From assembly GCF_022711995.1 (NCBI RefSeq), contig NZ_JALAHI010000073.1, forward strand, positions 1 to 60,828: 60,828 nt of DNA. The letters run 5' to 3'. The first letter of the stretch is position 1, and every line of letters starts with the position of its first letter. This stretch comes from Enterococcus sp. GTDB taxonomy: Bacteria; Bacillota; Bacilli; Lactobacillales; Enterococcaceae. The position numbers were made by a program, and so were the translations under genes. Under the pieces are notes generated by a model that was given only the letters and a program-made list of their open reading frames with translations, made no database searches and had not been told where the DNA came from. Positions 17,928 to 26,184 of the stretch are shown piece after piece.

Positions 17928-19275
17928 TTTCTATCACTCCTCTTACCATCGGTTGGAATTTCAATGCTGTCTCTTGTCGTTCTTCTTCTGCCACGGAATC
18001 GGCAACGATCCCGCAGCCTGCATAAAGGATGGCTTCTGAGCCATCAAAAACACCAGAACGAATCGCTACAGCAAATTCTCCGATGTCTTCTTGAATACCT
18101 AACCAGCCGATCGGTCCGCCATATAATCCTCGGCTTGCCGGTTCATGCGTACGAATCCATGCCAATGCATCCGCTTTTGGCTCCCCACCTAGCGCTGGAG
18201 TGGGATGCAGTTGGGCGACTGCTTCTAAAAAAGCAACAGTTGGTTTGCGCTTGCCAGACAAAGGCACAAATAAGTGCTGAATGTCGCGATTTTTAATGAT
18301 CGAGCGCGCCTCGGAATGGAACCCTTCCGCCAATAAGGAAGACAACGCCTGTTCCAGACGATTGACCACTACTTGGTGTTCATGGGTATTTTTAGGATCT
18401 GTTAATAGTGCATCGGCCAGTTGCTGATCTTCTGTTGGTGTTTTGCCACGAGGGGCAGACCCAGCAATGCTGACTGTCTCAAAATGCGTAGTCGTCGCTT
18501 TTAACAAGCGCTCTGGCGTGGCACCAATAAATGAAACCTGATCTTCAAAAGCAAAGAGATAAGTATTGGTTTGTTGCTTTGCCAGTCGAGCCAACACCGC
18601 AAAGGAATCGATCTCCTCCTTGGTAGTGATTTTCATCCGTCGTGCTAAAACCACTTTCTCCAAAGCCGTTTGCGATGAGCGGATCGCTGAGACCGTTTCA
18701 TCCACCGCTTTTACCCATTGGGGGACGTCTAATTCTGTTTGCTGCAGTAAGCAAGCCCCCACAGGCTGGTGTGTTTGGGTGACCCATTGTGCAACAAGTT
18801 CCTGTAAATCAGCAAACTGCTGCAGCACCTCTGCAACATCAGCTGTCTCGTCAACTTCTGCAGTCAAGACCACTCCGTAAGAATCGTTGGTTTTTCTAAA
18901 AAGAATTTTTGGTAACACAAAAAGACCATTGCCTAAATTTCCCCACTCTGTCGGTTGATTTTGTTCATCAAAAGCAAAAGCACCTAACAATGCCGCAGAC
19001 ATATCGTCTTCAGCTGGTTGAAAGTGTTGTTCTTTCAATTCACGGCGCTGCTGCTCAAAATCTGTCAAAGAGGGGTTCTCGTAGCGTTTTACACAGCCAA
19101 TCCCCAAAAAACAGGTGGTTTGATCTGGGGACCGCCAAAAATAGCGCTCACCGGTAAATGGGTGGGCCGCTGCATATACTTGAATAAAATCGCAAGGTGT
19201 CAGTGGGTAATAATAACTGAAAACCTTTTTTCCAGCAGCTAATGCTGCCTGATACTCATTTGATTTGCTGTTCAA
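17905..19275 (-). CDS. menF: Isochorismate synthase MenF
   Basis: Converts chorismate to isochorismate, the entry step of menaquinone synthesis. The 456-residue chorismate-utilising enzyme has its catalytic domain at about 190–445, with SIAGSAPRGKT, HEHQVVVN, LGGEPKADAL and GGPIGWLG motifs. The start is TTG at 19275, with GAGTG 7 bases upstream; this places the first 20 bp inside the end of menE. It could in principle be a salicylate- or anthranilate-type enzyme, but the men gene neighbours point to MenF. Confidence 0.93.
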   Translation of the reverse strand: MNSKSNEYQAALAAGKKVFSYYYPLTPCDFIQVYAAAHPFTGERYFWRSPDQTTCFLGIGCVKRYENPSLTDFEQQRRELKEQHFQPAEDDMSAALLGAFAFDEQNQPTEWGNLGNGLFVLPKILFRKTNDSYGVVLTAEVDETADVAEVLQQFADLQELVAQWVTQTHQPVGACLLQQTELDVPQWVKAVDETVSAIRSSQTALEKVVLARRMKITTKEEIDSFAVLARLAKQQTNTYLFAFEDQVSFIGATPERLLKATTTHFETVSIAGSAPRGKTPTEDQQLADALLTDPKNTHEHQVVVNRLEQALSSLLAEGFHSEARSIIKNRDIQHLFVPLSGKRKPTVAFLEAVAQLHPTPALGGEPKADALAWIRTHEPASRGLYGGPIGWLGIQEDIGEFAVAIRSGVFDGSEAILYAGCGIVADSVAEEERQETALKFQPMVRGVIENESTSHD

Positions 19276-20716
19276 TGTAGTTCACTCTTTCTTCTGTCAG
19301 CAAGATTCGCTTGACTATTTTCCCGCTAGCTGTCCGAGGCATCTCGTTGACTTGATAATAGCGACGAGGTTGTTTATACCGAGCAAGCTGGGAATCCAAA
19401 TAAGCTGTCACTTCTTGTACTGTGAGGGGCGCGTGAAGGGTGAGATAAGCCACCGGCTCTTGGCCCCATTTTCCACTTGGCTCTCCTACAACTGCTGCTT
19501 CATCAATGGCAGGATGGCTAACCAACGCCTGCTCCACTTCGGCTGGATAAATATTTTCGCCGCCGGAGATGATCAATTCGCTCAAACGGGATACTACATA
19601 CAAATACCCTTCAGCATCCAAAAAGCCAAGATCTCCAGTCGCAAACCAGCCATCAGAGGTCCATTGGTCCCCCCCGCGATTATTTAAATAATGCGAAACG
19701 ATCGCCGGTCCTTGAAGCTGAATCTCTCCTAATGTTTCGGCGTTTTTCGTCACTGACCCGGTTTCCTCCGACTGCGGCTGAATCCGCAGATTGACTTGAG
19801 CTAACGGTAGGCCAGCAGAGCCGATTTTTTCTTCCGCTTTCTCTGGAGGCAAAGCGACGACTTGCGAACAAGTTTCAGTCATGCCATAGGACTGGATAAC
19901 CGCTAACTGCTTGTCTTGACACTGCTTCAATACAGATTTGGCGATCGGTCCGCCACCTAAAAGAATATAACGCAATGCAGGATAACCAGTATCTTTAGTC
20001 AATGGCAGAAGATCTGTCAGCATTTTCGTAACAAAAGATACGATTGTTGCTTTACCAGCAGCTAAATCAGCAGCAATTTGTGGCGGATCAAAACGGTCAT
20101 ACAAGCGAACACTGATCCCTAAAACCAAGGAACGCAATAAAATTGATAAGCCACTAATATGGTACAACGGAACCACACAGCACCAGCAATCCGATGCAGT
20201 CACCGCCAAGTTGATCTGTGTGGCTTGCGCACTGGCGCAATGATTGCCAAAAGTTTGCGGCACCCCTTTAGGGTTGCCAGTGGTGCCGGAAGTATACATG
20301 ATCGATGCCACTTGATTCTTTTGATAAACCGAAGCAGCAACCGTCAGACTCCCTTTCAGCTTTCCAAAAGGTAAAACATGAATCCTGGACAATGCCAGCC
20401 CTTGGTTGCTGATCACCCAAGAGCATTGGGCATCAGCTAACTGATAGTGAAGCTCTTTTTCAGTTAAGCGAGTGTTCAAAAGCTGCACTTGCTTTCCTAA
20501 TTCCCAAAGAGCCAGAATCGAGAAATACATCTCTGGCGAGTTATTACTAAAAATCGCTACTCTCTCAATACTTTGAGGAATACGCGCTTCATAATAGCAA
20601 GCATAAGCGGTGACTTCTTTTTGCAAGGCAGCAAACGACCAGCTTTTATCTTGCCAATAAAAAGCTGGTCGCTCTGGATGAAGTTGTGCTTGCCTTTGCA
20701 GCCAACTGCCATTCAT
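19256..20716 (-). CDS. menE: o-Succinylbenzoate–CoA ligase
   Basis: Activates o-succinylbenzoate with ATP and CoA. The 486-residue ANL enzyme carries MYTSGTTGNPKGVP near residue 140, SYGMTETCSQ near 274, the ATGDLGFLD motif near 357 and the catalytic lysine in RTASGKIVKR near 460. The start codon shares one base with the menB stop (TAATG), so translation is coupled. It lies second in the operon, after menB and before menF. Confidence 0.95.
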   Translation of the reverse strand: MNGSWLQRQAQLHPERPAFYWQDKSWSFAALQKEVTAYACYYEARIPQSIERVAIFSNNSPEMYFSILALWELGKQVQLLNTRLTEKELHYQLADAQCSWVISNQGLALSRIHVLPFGKLKGSLTVAASVYQKNQVASIMYTSGTTGNPKGVPQTFGNHCASAQATQINLAVTASDCWCCVVPLYHISGLSILLRSLVLGISVRLYDRFDPPQIAADLAAGKATIVSFVTKMLTDLLPLTKDTGYPALRYILLGGGPIAKSVLKQCQDKQLAVIQSYGMTETCSQVVALPPEKAEEKIGSAGLPLAQVNLRIQPQSEETGSVTKNAETLGEIQLQGPAIVSHYLNNRGGDQWTSDGWFATGDLGFLDAEGYLYVVSRLSELIISGGENIYPAEVEQALVSHPAIDEAAVVGEPSGKWGQEPVAYLTLHAPLTVQEVTAYLDSQLARYKQPRRYYQVNEMPRTASGKIVKRILLTEERVNYIEQQIK

Positions 20717-21531
20717 TAAGGGAATTTAGGAAATTGGTCGAAATTAGGCTGACGTTTTTCTTTAAACGCATCGCGGCCTTCTTTGGCTTCATCCATTGTG
20801 TAATACAATAAGGTCGCATCGCCAGCAAGCTGTTGGATACCGGCTAAACCATCTGTGTCGGCATTCATTGAAGCTTTGATCATACGCAAAGCCAATGGAC
20901 TTTTTTGCAGCATGGTTTCTGCCCATTCCATCGTTACATCTTCCACTTGATCAAGCGGAACAACAGTGTTGATCCAGTTCATGGCTAAAGCTTCTTCTGC
21001 CGTATACTGTTTCGTCATAAACCAAACCTCTTTGGCTTTTTTATGACCAATCGTTCGCGCAAGATAACCGGATCCGTAGCCGCCGTCAAAGCTGCCGACA
21101 TTCGGTCCTGTTTGACCAAATTTGGCATTGTCCGCTGCGATCGTTAGATCACAAACCAATTGAAGGACATTTCCGCCACCGATGGACCAGCCTTTGACCA
21201 TTGCAATGACCGGTTTTGGTAATGTGCGAATCAACCGTTGCAAGTCCAAAACATTCAAACGGGGAACTTGGTCTTCTCCCACATAGCCACCATGTCCGCG
21301 AACTTTTTGATCCCCACCAGAACAAAAGGCTTTGTCGCCAGCACCTGTTAAAATGATCACACCAATTCCCGGATCATCCCGACTAATTGAAAAAGCATCG
21401 ATCATTTCAAACACCGTTTTTGGTGTAAAGGCATTGTGAACTTCTGGACGATTGATCGTGATCTTCGCCACTTTGCCGTGCTGTTCAAATAAAATTTCAT
21501 CGTATTCTTTTAAGGTTTTCCATTCTCTCAT
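20716..21531 (-). CDS. menB: 1,4-Dihydroxy-2-naphthoyl-CoA synthase
   Basis: Ring-closing crotonase-family enzyme of menaquinone synthesis. The 271-residue product has the typical N-terminus, [12 protein letters not shown] near residue 27, the [14 protein letters not shown] motif near 70, and [13 protein letters not shown] and [15 protein letters not shown] oxyanion and active-site segments. GAGGAGG lies 7 bases before the ATG. It is the first gene of the operon. A TATAAT box at 21563–21568 upstream is a plausible -10, though the -35 is weak. Confidence 0.96.
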   Translation of the reverse strand: MREWKTLKEYDEILFEQHGKVAKITINRPEVHNAFTPKTVFEMIDAFSISRDDPGIGVIILTGAGDKAFCSGGDQKVRGHGGYVGEDQVPRLNVLDLQRLIRTLPKPVIAMVKGWSIGGGNVLQLVCDLTIAADNAKFGQTGPNVGSFDGGYGSGYLARTIGHKKAKEVWFMTKQYTAEEALAMNWINTVVPLDQVEDVTMEWAETMLQKSPLALRMIKASMNADTDGLAGIQQLAGDATLLYYTMDEAKEGRDAFKEKRQPNFDQFPKFP

Positions 21532-21596
21532 TACAGATTCCTCCTCGTATCACTTATTGTTTATTATACACATTTCTTGTCTATTATCGTTAGAAA

Positions 21597-21624
21597 TTGC
21601 ATTCTGTCAAACCTTTGTTATAAT
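21597..21624 (+). promoter_or_regulatory. Promoter of the thioesterase gene
   Basis: TTGCAT (21597–21602) and TATAAT (21619–21624) are 16 bp apart on the plus strand, about 36 bases before the ATG at 21660. Confidence 0.65.
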
Positions 21625-21659
21625 CAAGTCATCAAATTCTCAGAAAAGCAGGGGGACCC

Positions 21660-22025
21660 ATGAACTTACTCGATTATTTAGGCATCCAGATTGAAGAAAC
21701 AACGGCTGATTGTGTGCGACTATCATTGACTGTCAGTGATCAGCACAAACAGCCTTTCGGTATTCTCCACGGTGGCATCAACGCGGTTTTGATCGAAACA
21801 GCTTGCAGTCTTGGCGCCAATCAAGCAGTGGCGAAAGACCAATTTGCCGCCGCTATCGACCTGCAAGTCAATCATTTAAAAGCCGTCTCACAAGGAAAGT
21901 TGACGGTAGAAGCCTTGCCTGATCGTATCGGTGGAACGATCCAAACTTGGCAAGCGACGATTAGACAAGCCGACAGTACGAAAACGGCTGTCGGCCGTTG
22001 TACATTAACTGCTGTTAGCAAATAA
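21660..22025 (+). CDS. menI: Hotdog thioesterase, probable DHNA-CoA thioesterase (MenI)
   Basis: A 121-residue PaaI/YbgC-like hotdog protein. The HGGINAVLIETACS segment near residues 40–53 contains the conserved HGG and the catalytic glutamate of this family. Hydrolysis of 1,4-dihydroxy-2-naphthoyl-CoA is inferred from its position, divergent from menB and sharing its promoter region; the motif alone fits many acyl-CoA thioesters. GGGGG lies 5 bases before the ATG. It is monocistronic, with a terminator immediately after. If correct, the pathway to DHNA is complete in this region except for regulators. Confidence 0.78.
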   Translation: MNLLDYLGIQIEETTADCVRLSLTVSDQHKQPFGILHGGINAVLIETACSLGANQAVAKDQFAAAIDLQVNHLKAVSQGKLTVEALPDRIGGTIQTWQATIRQADSTKTAVGRCTLTAVSK

Positions 22026-22026
22026 A

Positions 22027-22053
22027 AAGAAGTACTGGTTGCAGTACTTCTTC
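22027..22053 (+). terminator. Terminator of the thioesterase gene
   Basis: A GAAGTACT arm pairs with AGTACTTC around a six-base loop, followed by TTCTT. It begins 2 bases after the stop codon. Confidence 0.7.
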
Positions 22054-22094
22054 TTGATTATCGAGTATTTCTTGATAAACTCTTCAACTTAATT

Positions 22095-22307
22095 TCAAAA
22101 CAATGGCGTCTCAATCGTCTCTACGATTTTGGCGCCAGACAGCTCCTCGTAATAACGAACACCATCTGATTCAAAGATACCGATTTTTGTAATGTTCTCC
22201 ATTGCAGTTCGTGCTTCATCTGCTGTTATCTCTTCATCAAAAACTTTTGGCTGCAATGTGTGTTTTTTGCCCTCACTAGTCAAGAATAGTGCATGAAGCT
22301 TCTTCAT
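22095..22307 (-). CDS. DUF2922 family protein
   Basis: A 70-residue protein matching DUF2922: an N-terminal strand (KKLHALFLTSEGKKHTL), a central ADEARTAMENI helix and a C-terminal GAKIVETIETPLF strand. The function is unknown. GAGGAG lies 7 bases before the ATG. It follows a DUF1659 gene by 17 bp. These two small families commonly occur together in Firmicutes, which supports both calls and suggests they act as a pair. Confidence 0.8.
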   Translation of the reverse strand: MKKLHALFLTSEGKKHTLQPKVFDEEITADEARTAMENITKIGIFESDGVRYYEELSGAKIVETIETPLF

Positions 22308-22324
22308 CTCTGTTTCTCCTCTCG

Positions 22325-22528
22325 TTATTTTACGTATTCATTCTGGATCGTTTCTACCACACTAGCTAAAGATGCCTGCTTAGAAAATCCCGCTAGCGCC
22401 TCCCCAAAAGCAATCATTTTGGCTTCCTCTGGTGCATTCATGACTTGATTGACTGTCTGGCTAACTGGGCTTTCTGCTTCCGGTGTTTGGATTCTGATCG
22501 TCAATCGGGTAGTGGTTTTGGTCTTCAT
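22325..22528 (-). CDS. DUF1659 family protein
   Basis: A 67-residue protein of unknown function resembling DUF1659, with an RLTIRIQTPE strand near the start and an AFGEALAGFSKQASLASV helical part. AGGAGG lies 7 bases before the ATG. It is the first gene of a two-gene unit with the DUF2922 protein and is divergent from the AI-2E family transporter. Confidence 0.75.
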   Translation of the reverse strand: MKTKTTTRLTIRIQTPEAESPVSQTVNQVMNAPEEAKMIAFGEALAGFSKQASLASVVETIQNEYVK

Positions 22529-22632
22529 CGCTTGTTTCCTCCTCTAGTTGTTTTGTAAGTGGCGCCCTTACATATCTATAAACGAATCAGAAAAGCAAAA
22601 GTAAAAATAAATTTACTCAGGCTCTCTCTTTT

Positions 22633-22661
22633 TTTACAGAAAGAACGGCTTTCGTTATAAT
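22633..22661 (+). promoter_or_regulatory. Promoter of the AI-2E family transporter gene
   Basis: TTTACA (22633–22638) and a perfect TATAAT (22656–22661) are 17 bp apart, about 25 bases before the ATG. Confidence 0.8.
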
Positions 22662-22686
22662 GAAACTAAGAAAGTGAGGCTCTGCA

Positions 22687-23865
22687 ATGAAAAAGAATCG
22701 TTTGATCCAATTTTTAGGCGGAAAAACAAGTTACTATGTACTAGGATTGATCATCCTCTGTGCGATTGCAGTTTTTTTGCTGAAACAAATTTCGTTTCTA
22801 TTTGATCCTTTTCTGGTCATTATTTCAACCCTTATCCCCCCATTCTTAGTTGGCTTGATTTTGTATTATCTTTTCAATCCATTGGTTGATCGACTAGAAG
22901 CGAAAAAAATTCCCCGAATCGTTTCCATTGGAGGAATCTACTTGCTGATTCTTTTAGTGATCGTTTTGGCTGGTTTTCAACTTTATCCGATCATCCAGAA
23001 GCAAACAACCGATTTGATCAATCAGTTCCCAAATCTAATGGGTGATTTTGAGAAAAATGCAGATTCATTCTTGGCGAATACTCCCTTTGGCGCCCAAGTG
23101 GATCAGATCACAGAAACTCTGCAAAAAATTGCCAACAACATCATGGATTTCATTGGCGATTATTGGCAAACAGGCGCTGCTGGTCTCAGCAATATTTTTT
23201 CGACCATCTCCACACTGTTTATCGCGTTGTTTACCGGACCGATCATCGCGTTTTTCTTACTGAGAAATCCCAACAAGTTTTATTTTTCTCTTCTGTCCAT
23301 CGTTCCACCCCGGTTTCGTAAAGATTTCAATGCAATCGTAAAAATCGCTGACTTGCAAGTTGGGGCATTTTTAAAGGGGCAGATTATTTCTTCGCTTATT
23401 TTAGGCGCCATCTACTGGGTGATTTTCTTACTGATTGGTTTAGAATATGCGAGCATTCTGGCGATTGCTGCCGGTATTTTATGTATCATTCCTTATATCG
23501 GGCCATTTATTGTCTTTTTTCCAGGACTCTTCATTGCCGCACAAGACTCCACCGGTATGCTGATCAAGTTTTTGATTGCTTGGTTTGCGGTACAACTGCT
23601 GCATGGGGATCTAGTCGTGCCTCGTGTGATGGGGGATCGTTTACAGATCCATCCAATCACGATTCTCGTGGTTTTATTGGTCATGGGAGATTTGATGGGA
23701 ATCGTCGGCGTAGTTTTCGGAATACCGATTTATTGTCTCTTAAAGGTGTTAGTGGTCTATGGATTCCGTAAATTCAAACAACGATACAATACCTATTACG
23801 GCGACGAAGGCAAATATTTTCACAGCGAATTTACCAGCGAAGATTATTTAAAAGAGGATCAGTAA
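22687..23865 (+). CDS. AI-2E family transporter
   Basis: A 392-residue polytopic membrane protein with about seven to eight hydrophobic segments in the order typical of the AI-2E/UPF0118 family. Diagnostic parts are the PPFLVGLILYYLFNPLVD segment near residue 55, the amphipathic soluble stretch at about 105–160, and the PYIGPFI and MGDRLQIHPITI segments near 265 and 315. Family members export autoinducer-2 or act as Na+/H+ antiporters, and the sequence does not show which. GTGAGG precedes the ATG, and a bidirectional terminator follows. Confidence 0.85.
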   Translation: MKKNRLIQFLGGKTSYYVLGLIILCAIAVFLLKQISFLFDPFLVIISTLIPPFLVGLILYYLFNPLVDRLEAKKIPRIVSIGGIYLLILLVIVLAGFQLYPIIQKQTTDLINQFPNLMGDFEKNADSFLANTPFGAQVDQITETLQKIANNIMDFIGDYWQTGAAGLSNIFSTISTLFIALFTGPIIAFFLLRNPNKFYFSLLSIVPPRFRKDFNAIVKIADLQVGAFLKGQIISSLILGAIYWVIFLLIGLEYASILAIAAGILCIIPYIGPFIVFFPGLFIAAQDSTGMLIKFLIAWFAVQLLHGDLVVPRVMGDRLQIHPITILVVLLVMGDLMGIVGVVFGIPIYCLLKVLVVYGFRKFKQRYNTYYGDEGKYFHSEFTSEDYLKEDQ

Positions 23866-23867
23866 AA

Positions 23868-23901
23868 AAAGAGAGAACAGCGTTTGAGCCGTTCTCTCTT
23901 T
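23868..23901. terminator. Bidirectional terminator
   Basis: A GAGAGAACRGC-type arm pairs with its complement GTTCTCTC around a short loop, with A and T runs on the two sides. It separates the plus-strand transporter gene from the minus-strand GyrI-like gene. Confidence 0.8.
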
Positions 23902-23940
23902 CATTTTGTCTTTTCTTTAGTTCTCTACCGTTGGACTATG

Positions 23941-24582
23941 TTAAGCGTCTTCCTTGCTTGGAGTGGCTACACGCCAGCGCAAGACCGTTTTCGCTTTTTC
24001 TGGAGCTGTTTTTCGCGAATCTGACAGATAGATCTCCCGATGCTGATAATGGCCCATCGTGGGAACAATAGATAACTCATGGGCTTCGCAATAGCTTTTC
24101 ATTTTCGCAAACGTTTCGGTTTCGGTGTCAAAAGAACCGATATGACAAGCTTGCACAGACCAGCCTTCTCGATATTCTTCGAAACGAATCTGTTCCAAAA
24201 AACGATTGTCTTTTTTCTTCATGACTTGTGTCAACTGGTGAGCGTATAAATCCGCCGTCACTTGTTTCGGTTGCCGAATCATGATTTTGTAAATCAATTC
24301 TTCTTTAGCGATGGGGCCTTGTGGTTTTTCCGGTAATGTCCAAACACCTTCCAAGGGGTATACCGTATACTCGAAAGGCCCATTCCCAAAGGCGCCTTTT
24401 TTCAAGCCCATCCGTAAACCATAGGCCATCGCATAAAGGGCACTGATTTGCTCGGAAAATTCAGGACGATTAGGATTACCTTTCCCAGTCAGCGTTAGGA
24501 ACCGATAATTAGGCACTTCGATCAACTGGGGTTCTTTGGGAAGATAGAATGCTTTTTCTTGCTTACGCCACTCATATTTCAT
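23941..24582 (-). CDS. GyrI-like small-molecule-binding domain protein
   Basis: A 213-residue cytoplasmic protein that looks like a stand-alone GyrI/AraC-C-type effector domain, with the opening KEPQLIEVPNYRFLTLTGKG and a C-terminal half rich in beta strands (YREGWSVQACHIGSFD, HREIYLSD). No DNA-binding domain is present. Such proteins bind or hydrolyse small hydrophobic molecules; the ligand here is unknown. The frame is open 53 codons upstream into the permease gene, but AAGGAG lies 8 bases before the ATG at 24582, so the shorter form is annotated. Confidence 0.75.
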   Translation of the reverse strand: MKYEWRKQEKAFYLPKEPQLIEVPNYRFLTLTGKGNPNRPEFSEQISALYAMAYGLRMGLKKGAFGNGPFEYTVYPLEGVWTLPEKPQGPIAKEELIYKIMIRQPKQVTADLYAHQLTQVMKKKDNRFLEQIRFEEYREGWSVQACHIGSFDTETETFAKMKSYCEAHELSIVPTMGHYQHREIYLSDSRKTAPEKAKTVLRWRVATPSKEDA

Positions 24583-24670
24583 TGTCCAAACTCCTTTTTG
24601 TAAAGTGTACCACAAAGAGATTGGTTCATAACTAATCCAACCGGCGATTTTTTGTTGGCTCTTTTTAAAA

Positions 24671-25342
24671 TCAGTTTTTTCGACTCTCAAAGCGGGCTGC
24701 AAATCGTTGTTCCAGTCGATGCTGAATTGCTTCGATCCCAATACACAACAACCAGTAAATGATCGCCACTAACACGTACATCGACATATAATCAAACGTC
24801 CGGCCGCCAACGATTTTGGCTTTTTGGAAAATATCCGGGATGGTGATCATTGCCGCCAACGAGGTGCCTTTTAACAGGTCCATCGCAACATTGCTCAATG
24901 CAGGGACCGAGATGCGAAAGGCCTGAGGCAAAATGATCAGCCGCAATGTTTTAGAAAAACTCAATCCTAGAGCATACGCTGCATCCCATTGTCCGCGATC
25001 CACTCCGGCGATCGACCCTCGATAAATTTCTCCAATAAAAGCACTGCTGGTCAAACTAAAACAAATGATTGCCGCAGTCAATGCCGGTAACTGAACCGGA
25101 AGCCCGAAATAAAGCAAGAACAACAGCACCAGTGCCGGTACCCCTCGCAAAAAGGAGAGATAGCCTCGAACGATTCCTCTGAGCCATGGATTATCAAGCA
25201 TTCCCAGAAAAGTCAGTAATAGCCCCAACACATTTCCTATGAGGAAAGAGGCAACAGCAATCCCTAACGTATAGGATAACCCTGTCAGTAAAAAAGGGAG
25301 CGATTCCCACATCAGCGGCAAATCAAGTGTTGGAATATACAT
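24671..25342 (-). CDS. Polar amino acid ABC transporter permease
   Basis: A 223-residue HisM-type permease with about five membrane segments and the EAA loop DAAYALGLSFSKTLRLIILPQA near residues 120–140. Together with the preceding lipoprotein it would import a polar amino acid or derivative. The start codon overlaps the stop of the binding-protein gene (TAATG). No ATPase gene is adjacent, so an ATPase encoded elsewhere must serve it, or the system has lost it. Confidence 0.88.
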   Translation of the reverse strand: MYIPTLDLPLMWESLPFLLTGLSYTLGIAVASFLIGNVLGLLLTFLGMLDNPWLRGIVRGYLSFLRGVPALVLLFLLYFGLPVQLPALTAAIICFSLTSSAFIGEIYRGSIAGVDRGQWDAAYALGLSFSKTLRLIILPQAFRISVPALSNVAMDLLKGTSLAAMITIPDIFQKAKIVGGRTFDYMSMYVLVAIIYWLLCIGIEAIQHRLEQRFAARFESRKN

Positions 25343-26184
25343 TACTTCTCAACCTTCTGAATCTCTTTGTCAGAGGGGACAGATACATCTGTTTGGAAAT
25401 AGTTTTCGGAGATTTCTTTTAATGTACCGTCTGTCTTCATCTCTTTTAAAATACGATTGACTTCGTCATGTAGCGCTTGATTGTCTTTAGCAAAAAGAAA
25501 GCCGGTTTCGTTAGGATTAAAATAAACATTCTCCAAGATTTTTACTGGAATATCTGGCAAGGCTGCCACCGACATTTTTTGCAGATAATAATCATTAAGG
25601 ATCACATCGGTCCGTCCGTTGGCCACATCTGTTAGATATTGATCATTGGTCGCATTATCGTAGGTCACCAGTTTCGCACCATATTCTTCAGCCAGCTTCA
25701 TGTAACTGGTATTGGGTTCCCCCGCTGCTTTTTTCCCTGCTAAATCTTCTAATGAGGCTATGCCTGAATCATCACTTTTGCGGACGATCATGCTATCAAA
25801 CGAATATTTGATTGGTTCAGACAGACGAAACTTATCGGCACGGTCGCCGCTCAGCCCAAAATCATTGGCGGCAAAGTCCGCTTCCCCTTTGGTCAAAGAG
25901 GCTACTTGCCCGTCCACATTGTATTCTTTGAACTGGATCGAGACCCCCATCCGTTTGGCTACTTCTTTGGCAACATCCACATCATAGCCGACTAATTGAT
26001 TGTCATCATTGTAATAAGAAGAAGGAAATAACGTGCCTGAAGTAGCCACAGTCAATTCTTTTGCTTCTTGGACACGACTTAAACTATCGTCCTCTGTCTT
26101 AGTCTTTCCGCAAGCCCCTAATAACAACGCAAAGGCCCCTAATGCGACGAGAGTTTTCCAACGATTTCTCTTGTTTTTCTTCAT
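25342..26184 (-). CDS. Amino acid ABC transporter substrate-binding lipoprotein
   Basis: A 280-residue binding lipoprotein with a basic N-terminus, a hydrophobic stretch and the lipobox LLGAC, cleaved before Cys25. The SBP_bac_3 fold is recognised from ELTVATSGTLFPSSYY, VGYDVDVAKEVAKRMG and the ADFAANDFGLSGDRADKF segment. The ligand is a polar amino acid or small amide by family; cystine or glutamine type cannot be separated by eye. The start overlaps the amidase stop (ATGA), placing it second in an amidase–binding protein–permease operon. Confidence 0.9.
   Translation of the reverse strand: MKKNKRNRWKTLVALGAFALLLGACGKTKTEDDSLSRVQEAKELTVATSGTLFPSSYYNDDNQLVGYDVDVAKEVAKRMGVSIQFKEYNVDGQVASLTKGEADFAANDFGLSGDRADKFRLSEPIKYSFDSMIVRKSDDSGIASLEDLAGKKAAGEPNTSYMKLAEEYGAKLVTYDNATNDQYLTDVANGRTDVILNDYYLQKMSVAALPDIPVKILENVYFNPNETGFLFAKDNQALHDEVNRILKEMKTDGTLKEISENYFQTDVSVPSDKEIQKVEK

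Noticed and set aside
24583-24741. 53-codon N-terminal extension of the GyrI-like protein
   Set aside because: It runs into the permease gene, and AAGGAG precedes the internal ATG at 24582.
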